This document shows, piece by piece, positions 59,286 through 64,000 of a stretch of DNA of 64,000 nt. The number at the start of each line of letters is the position of its first letter. Positions within the stretch are counted from its first letter, which is position 1. This DNA comes from Armatimonadaceae bacterium (GTDB lineage Bacteria > Armatimonadota > Armatimonadia > Armatimonadales > Armatimonadaceae), in NCBI GenBank assembly GCA_030446525.1, contig JAUJNC010000010.1, positions 3,013 to 67,012 on the forward strand. Reading direction: 5' to 3'. The position numbers and the translations under genes are program-made. A model generated the notes under the pieces. That model searched no databases and was not told the origin of the DNA. It was given only the letters and a program-made list of their open reading frames with translations.

Positions 59286-60561
59286 CTACGCGACATACGG
59301 GATGACGTACGGCCCTTTGGGGATGGCGGCGAGCGTGGCATGGGGGCCGTGCCGGGCGAGCGCGGTGGCCACGGCGTCCTCGACCGTGGCGGCCGGCGTG
59401 ACGAAAAGCCGGGCGAGCGTGTCGTGCGGGATGCCGTCGCAAACACAGTAGACCGTGTTCTCCCCGCACCGCTTTGGGGCCAGCTCTCCTCCACCTCCCA
59501 CTGGTCGGGGATGAACTCCCAATCGGGGCGCTGTATCGCCTCCGTGAAGGCCTCCAGATCGTCCGCTTCGAGCAGCGTGCGCGTGAACGCCTCGCCCCCG
59601 ATGCCCTCCGAGCACGCCGCGGCGATCACGATGCTGCCGCCGGGCTTGACGATGGGGAGGGCGCCCACCATCCCCTTGACCGCCTGGTAAAAGGTGGCGT
59701 CGAGGGGGTGACCCGCGCAGGTCGTCACCACCACGTCGACGGGCGCGGGTAGGGGAGCGCGGACGTGGCGCGCGGCGAAGGCGACTCCCGCCTGCCAGGC
59801 CCGCTCCATCTCGCCCGCGAAGACGCCCGTGATGCGGTTCTCTTCGTCCAGGGTGACGTCCACGATCAGGTCGGGCGGGCAGAGCCGGGCGATCCGCGTG
59901 TTCTCCTCGTGGACCGGGTTGCCGTCCACGACACCGCTCGTGGCGTTCGCGTGTTCAGAAAGCGCGGGCTGCGCCACGCCTGGACCGTCTCCAGCGCGGC
60001 GATGCCCGGCATGACCAGCTTGCGTCCGCCCGAGTACCCGGCCATGAAGTGCGGCTCGATCAGCCCGACGGTGATCTTGACGTCGGCGTCGCAGTAGGTT
60101 TTGTCGAGGTACACCGGCGTCCCGGACGGGGTCGTGCCGAAATAGCGGTGCGCGGGGGCGTCCGTGCAGACGTGGTTGACGACGCGGCACGCCCTGGCGA
60201 GGCTCGGGGCCGAGCAGGGCGTCGAGCCTCCGCCCCGACGTTGGGCCGGTGCGTGCCGGTCGCGACGAGGACCGTCACCTCCTCGCGCGCCAGGCCGCCC
60301 CGCGCGAGGGCGTCGAGGATGGGCGGCAGCAGCAGGGCATTGGGCACGGGCCGCGTGACGTCGCACACGACGATGCAGGCGTTTCGCCGCCCGCGCGCGA
60401 TCTCGGCGAGCGGGCGCGCGCCGATGGGCCAGCGCCGCCGCGGCCGCCGCGGCGGGGTCCGCGAGGGCCGGCGCCGGTGTCAGCCTCAGCACCCCGACCA
60501 GGTTCGCGTCCGGCAGCTCCGCATCGAGCCCGTTCTTGCCGTATTCCAATCGCACGCGCAT
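59286..60561 (-). CDS. larA: LarA-family nickel-pincer racemase (frameshifted)
   Basis: About 425 residues. It starts [31 protein letters not shown] is followed by [20 protein letters not shown], then [20 protein letters not shown] with the His and the Lys that tethers the nickel-pincer cofactor, [20 protein letters not shown], and [20 protein letters not shown]. Shifts near 60430, 60230, 59945 and 59480. Family members racemise lactate or other 2-hydroxy acids; the LarB/C/E cofactor genes are not in the window. An IS5 element lies 62 bases upstream and ends next to its -10. Confidence 0.88.
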
Positions 60562-60615
60562 CGGGTTATCCTATTCGTTCGACCCTCACCCAAGGAACTC
60601 AGAGCACTTACAGGT

Positions 60616-60621
60616 ATTATA
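60616..60621 (-). promoter_or_regulatory. -10 element of larA
   Basis: Perfect TATAAT on the minus strand. The IS5 element begins at 60624, so any original -35 has been displaced by the insertion. Confidence 0.5.
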
Positions 60622-60623
60622 CT

Positions 60624-61534
60624 AGACCTCTTGCATAAGTTCAGTCATTGCATTCCATGTTGTAGATGGCCGCGAAGAGATTGAAGCGCAAGCCAAAACG
60701 CTTGCGCCGGTTCCGGTAGCGCTCGGAAAGAATGCGAAACACCTTCAGACGACCGATGATATGCTCGATTAGCAGACGCTCCCGGGACAACTGGCGATTG
60801 GCTGCTTTCTCTTCCTGGCTCAAGCGATGATGCTTCGTCTTCTTCTTGGGGTCTGGCTGTTTTCATGCTGCTTACCAAGACCTTGATAGCCCGAGTCGCC
60901 CAGGCATAGCGTCCGGGCTAGGAGCACGGTCCGGCTTTCTTTGAAGAGCGTCATATCATGCGTCTTGCCGCAAGAAAATGCCGTCGCTATTATCTTCTTG
61001 CTGTTCTTGTCCGCGATCACCTGGCTTTTCTGCGTGTGGCGCTTCTTTTTGCCGCTGTAGTGCCGGTGCTGTTTTTTTCGGGCGTTCCACGGGCACACTC
61101 GGTCGCGTCGAGTACCACCACGTCCAGGTCATTGTCAGGGTGCAGCAGTGCGTTCTTGCCGGGCAAGTGGAATTGACCAGACTGGATGAGCACGTTCTCT
61201 ATTTTGACGAGGGTGCGGCAGACGGTGGCTTCGCTGACGCCATAGGTATGGGCGATGTGAAACTGCGTGCGGTACTCGCGCCAGTACATCAAGCTCATCA
61301 AGAGGCGGTCTGCCAGACACAGTTTGGCAGGTCGCCCGAAGGCACGGATGCCGCGAGCCAGCATCGTCGAGCATGGTTTGGAAGGTTTCTTGGTGAACGC
61401 CGGTGAGGCGCTTGAAGTCTTCGGGTTTACTGTCTTTGATGGTATTGTAGAACATAGTGGAAGGTAAACTTGATGGAAAGTGGGATCGCTTTGCCTCCAT
61501 TTCATCATGGTAAAGCCACTTTTGCAAGAGGTCT
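60624..61534 (-). mobile_element. IS5-family (ISL2-like) element, copy 2
   Basis: 911 bases with tips AGACCTCTTGCATAAG and TTTTGCAAGAGGTCT. Target duplication ACT (60621-60623 and 61535-61537), which fits ANT. Compared with copy 1 I count about six indels and one clear substitution. Confidence 0.92.
60641..61500 (-). CDS. IS5-family DDE transposase, copy 2 (frameshifted)
   Basis: Same protein as in copy 1 (MEAKRSHFPSS start, VVVLDATE, LGDSGYQG, IEHIIGRLK). Breaks occur at different bases from copy 1 (near 61367, 61095 and 60850), which suggests that the parent element is intact and the breaks are errors. Confidence 0.85.
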
Positions 61535-61568
61535 ACTACCACACCACGCAAAGGAAGCATCACCGCGC

Positions 61569-61910
61569 ATGATCCTCAAGCACGCCCTGGGCCGGTCCGT
61601 CGAATTGGCAGATCCGGCCAACGAGTCGCCCCGGTGGCGGTACGTGTACGCGGGCAAGCCGAAGCCCTACTTCCACCCCCTTTGCACGCCCGCGGGGCAT
61701 GTGCTGACCAGCTTCGAGCCGCACGACCACGTCTGGCATCGCGGGCTGTGGTTCACCATCAAGTTCGTCAACGGCGAGAACTTCTGGGAGGAGAACGCGC
61801 CGTTCGGCACCCAGCAGACCGTCTCGCTCTCGTCCGTCACGCAGGACCCGCCGGGGCGCATCCGCCCGGCTGTCGGCCCAGGGCCCGCGCCCGGCGCGGC
61901 GCGGCGGTGA
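61569..61910 (+). CDS. N-terminal piece of a DUF6807 (PmoA-like) protein, truncated
   Basis: The first 95 residues fit DUF6807: RYVYAGKPKPYFHPLCTPAG, HVLTSFEPHDHVWHRGLWFT and KFVNGENFWEENAPFGTQQT. The frame then ends in unrelated Arg/Pro-rich residues, and the family's remaining 200 residues are missing because the sulfatase starts at 61926. An IS5 element lies 34 bases upstream. Members are found with secreted sugar-degradation genes, which matches the next two genes. Probably a deletion remnant. Confidence 0.7.
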   Translation: MILKHALGRSVELADPANESPRWRYVYAGKPKPYFHPLCTPAGHVLTSFEPHDHVWHRGLWFTIKFVNGENFWEENAPFGTQQTVSLSSVTQDPPGRIRPAVGPGPAPGAARR

Positions 61911-61925
61911 CGACAGGTACTGTCC

Positions 61926-63398
61926 ATGACTTCGCGCCCGAACATCCTCTGGATCCAGACCGACGAGCAGCGGCCCGATTCCCTGGGCTGCTACGGCTCC
62001 GCCTGGGCCAAGACGCCCAACCTGGACGAGCTGGCGAGCCGGGGTGTCGTGTTCCGGAACGCCGTGTGCCAGTCGCCCGTCTGCGTGCCCAGCCGCTCTT
62101 CGCAGCTGACCTGCCGCTACCCGCAGGAGGTCAACGTCCTATTCAACAACGTGTACAACTGCGACGGCGTCTTCCCGCCCGGTACCGTGACGTTTCCCGA
62201 GGCGCTGGCGCAGGCGGCGGACTACGAGACGGTCACCTTCGGCAAGGCGCACACCCCGAAGCACCCGATCTGGCAGCGGGTCGAGGGGGCGGACCTCCTG
62301 CCGGAGTATGCGAACTTCTACCGGCTCGGTCCGGGCTACGACGAGGCGGCGCATCACGTCATCAAAATGCCCCGGCGCGCCCCCATCCTCCTTGCCGGCA
62401 CTTACCCGGTATTCACCCCCAACCCCAGCCGCCTTATCACCGACCAGGCGATCGACTGGCTGCGCGCGGGGCGCTCGAAGGACGACCGGCCCTTCTTGCT
62501 GCGCGTGAGCCATAATTGGCCCCACACGCCGGTGCTGGCGCCGCCGCCCTTCGACCGGCTGTACAGCCCCGACGAGCTGCCCGTCCGATTCTACGACGAT
62601 GAGGCGTATCGCACCCGCGCGCTCTACAACCGCGAGATTGCCGACGAGGACCGGATGCGCGAGCTGACGCCGGAGCAGGTGCGCCAGGTCTGGAAGGACT
62701 ACATGGGGCTGTGCGCTTATGTGGACTACGAGGCGGGCCGGCTGCTCGCCGCCCTCAAGGCGCTGGGCCTGGAAGACAACACCATCGTCCTCTTCTCCTC
62801 CGACCATGGCAAGGCGCTCGGCGAATGGGGCGCCGGCGAAAAGGGCTACTTCGATCAGGAGGTGTGGCGCGTCCCGTTCCTCTGGTCGTGGCCGGGCCAC
62901 CTTCCGGAAGGCGAAACGCGGACGGAGCCTTGCGAGCTGCTCGACACGGGCCGCACCCTCTTGTCGCTCGCCGGGCTGGCCGGGCACATCCCCGCCGGCT
63001 GGCGCGGCCGCAACCTCTTCAACCCGAACGAAGCGGCGCCGCCGGCGGTGTTCGGGCAGATCGGCTGGCCCAACGCCCGGTGTTCTTTGCTGCAGCGCGA
63101 GCAGGTAAAGGCGATGGGGGAGAAGAGGCCCCACTGGTTCACCCTGCGTGTCGCCATCCGGACCGAGCGCTACCGCATGGACGAAAGCTGGATGCGGGAC
63201 GGGCGGCGCATCGCCGCGCCGGAAGCCGACGGGAATCTCTTCGACTTGCGGGCGGATCCGCAGGAAAAGAGGAACCTCTGGCGCGAGCCGTCAAGCCAGG
63301 AGACCGTTCGCGCGCTGCGGCGGCAGATCGAAGCGTGGTGCGAAGGGCTGGAGCGCCCGGCGGAACTCTTCGAAGGCGACATTTCGGAGCAGGGATGA
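61926..63398 (+). CDS. Sulfatase, formylglycine type
   Basis: Intact 490-residue arylsulfatase-family enzyme. RPNILWIQTDEQRPDSLGCY carries the first metal ligands, CQSPVCVPSRSS holds the CxPSR motif whose Cys53 becomes formylglycine, and IVLFSSDHGKALGEWGAGEK carries the second metal pair. No signal peptide is seen, so it is cytoplasmic or exported by another route. It probably removes sulfate from an oligosaccharide. It precedes a GH2 glycosidase in the same direction, forming a small carbohydrate cluster. Confidence 0.93.
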   Translation: MTSRPNILWIQTDEQRPDSLGCYGSAWAKTPNLDELASRGVVFRNAVCQSPVCVPSRSSQLTCRYPQEVNVLFNNVYNCDGVFPPGTVTFPEALAQAADYETVTFGKAHTPKHPIWQRVEGADLLPEYANFYRLGPGYDEAAHHVIKMPRRAPILLAGTYPVFTPNPSRLITDQAIDWLRAGRSKDDRPFLLRVSHNWPHTPVLAPPPFDRLYSPDELPVRFYDDEAYRTRALYNREIADEDRMRELTPEQVRQVWKDYMGLCAYVDYEAGRLLAALKALGLEDNTIVLFSSDHGKALGEWGAGEKGYFDQEVWRVPFLWSWPGHLPEGETRTEPCELLDTGRTLLSLAGLAGHIPAGWRGRNLFNPNEAAPPAVFGQIGWPNARCSLLQREQVKAMGEKRPHWFTLRVAIRTERYRMDESWMRDGRRIAAPEADGNLFDLRADPQEKRNLWREPSSQETVRALRRQIEAWCEGLERPAELFEGDISEQG

Positions 63399-63463
63399 TT
63401 CGTGGCCACCGGCGTCCCGAGCTACGCCATCCGGTCGGGGAAAACACGTTCTGGAGGAAACTT

Positions 63464-64000
63464 ATGTCACGGGTGAAATCTTTTGGGAGTCTTCTGGTGC
63501 TGTGCGTGCTGGCCGCGCGGGCCGGCGCCGCCGAAGCGGGGGCGGCGCCCTGGAAGCCGGCGGCGGGGCCGCTGCTCACGCGCTGGGCCAAGGAGGTGTC
63601 GCCGGCCAGGGTACATCCCGAGTACCCGCGCCCGCAGATGGTGCGGCGCGAGTGGCAGAACCTCAACGGCCTGTGGCAGTTCGCGGTCGGCAAGGAGGGG
63701 GAGGCCGCGCCGCTTGGCCGCGCCCTGGGCGGGCGGATCCTGGTGCCGTTCCCGGTGGAATCGGCCCTGTCGGGCGTGATGCGGCGCGCGCAGCGCGTGT
63801 GGTACCGGCGCACGTTCGACGTGCCGCGCGGCTGGCGCGATCGGCGCGTCCTGCTCCATTTCGGCGCGGCCGACTGGGAGGCGACCGTGTGGGTCAACGG
63901 TCGGAACCTGGGCACGCACCGCGGCGGCTACGACGCCTTCACCCATGACATCACGCCGGCGCTCAAACCCGCCGGCCCGCAGGAGATCGTGGCGCGTCTT
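63464..64000 (+). CDS. GH2 glycosidase, N-terminal part (cut by window end)
   Basis: ATG at 63464 with GGAGG 8 bases upstream. Signal peptide SFGSLLVLCVLAARAGAAEA. The sugar-binding domain of family 2 glycosidases follows: EYPRPQMVRREWQNLNGLWQ, RVWYRRTFDVPRGWRDRRVL, WEATVWVNGRNLGTHRGGYD and FTHDITPALKPAGPQEIVAR. The catalytic part lies beyond the window. Secreted beta-galactosidase, beta-glucuronidase or relative. Confidence 0.88.
   Translation, partial: MSRVKSFGSLLVLCVLAARAGAAEAGAAPWKPAAGPLLTRWAKEVSPARVHPEYPRPQMVRREWQNLNGLWQFAVGKEGEAAPLGRALGGRILVPFPVESALSGVMRRAQRVWYRRTFDVPRGWRDRRVLLHFGAADWEATVWVNGRNLGTHRGGYDAFTHDITPALKPAGPQEIVARL

Overview
The window is GC-rich bacterial DNA from an organism I cannot name. 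Several gene families here (DUF1080, DUF6807, sulfatase, GH2, LarA, PA14 and NBR1-like domains, STN-like secreted proteins, HAF repeats) are common in Armatimonadota, Planctomycetota and relatives. Armatimonadota is my weak best guess. No rRNA or tRNA genes were seen. Many genes, including essential ones such as gyrA, carry several one-base frameshifts. Two copies of the same IS5-family element differ almost only by small indels, often in homopolymers. Most broken frames are therefore probably sequencing or assembly errors, and I list them as genes with that caveat.

Region 1 (1-15097, minus strand) is a type 1 BREX phage-defence locus: brxA, brxB, brxC, pglX, pglZ and brxL (cut by the window edge). 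An AbiEi/AbiEii toxin-antitoxin pair sits between pglZ and brxL. It has its own promoter, flanked by two palindromes, and overlaps brxL by ATGA. The last BREX gene therefore seems wired into the toxin-antitoxin operon. Region 2 (15348-25736) holds a DHA2-type MFS exporter, an SGNH hydrolase, a small unknown, a P-II protein, a YkgJ-like cysteine-cluster protein, chorismate synthase and an RND efflux operon (adaptor, permease, MarR regulator) with a palindrome at its promoter.

Region 3 (25856-32200) is an accessory island. A CRISPR array without cas genes ends exactly at an IS1-family element. Next is one small gene with an RNxxAH (HEPN-like) motif, broken by three separate insertion events: an IS1595 element, a nested IS5/IS256/IS5 block and a second IS1 copy. 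Its frame rejoins when these are removed. Then come two integron attC-like sites that bracket a DUF433/DUF5615 toxin-antitoxin pair, so this looks like a small gene-cassette array without a visible integrase.

Region 4 (32246-54931) carries a secreted protein, gyrA, a DUF1080 protein, an ECF sigma/anti-sigma operon with two secreted STN-like proteins, superoxide dismutase, glpK-glpD, a probable small RNA, a clostripain-like lipoprotein lacking its catalytic cysteine, an isochorismatase-fold hydrolase, an acyl-ACP desaturase behind a probable transcription attenuator, a metallophosphoesterase, a HAF-repeat secreted protein, an aspartase/fumarase-family lyase, a putrescine-type aminotransferase and more secreted proteins.

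Region 5 (55434-64000) is directed at extracellular carbohydrate and small-molecule use: an SGNH hydrolase with a PA14 domain, a glucose/sorbosone dehydrogenase-like protein with C-terminal Ig-type domains, LarA, a second IS5 copy, a truncated DUF6807 gene, a sulfatase and the start of a GH2 glycosidase.
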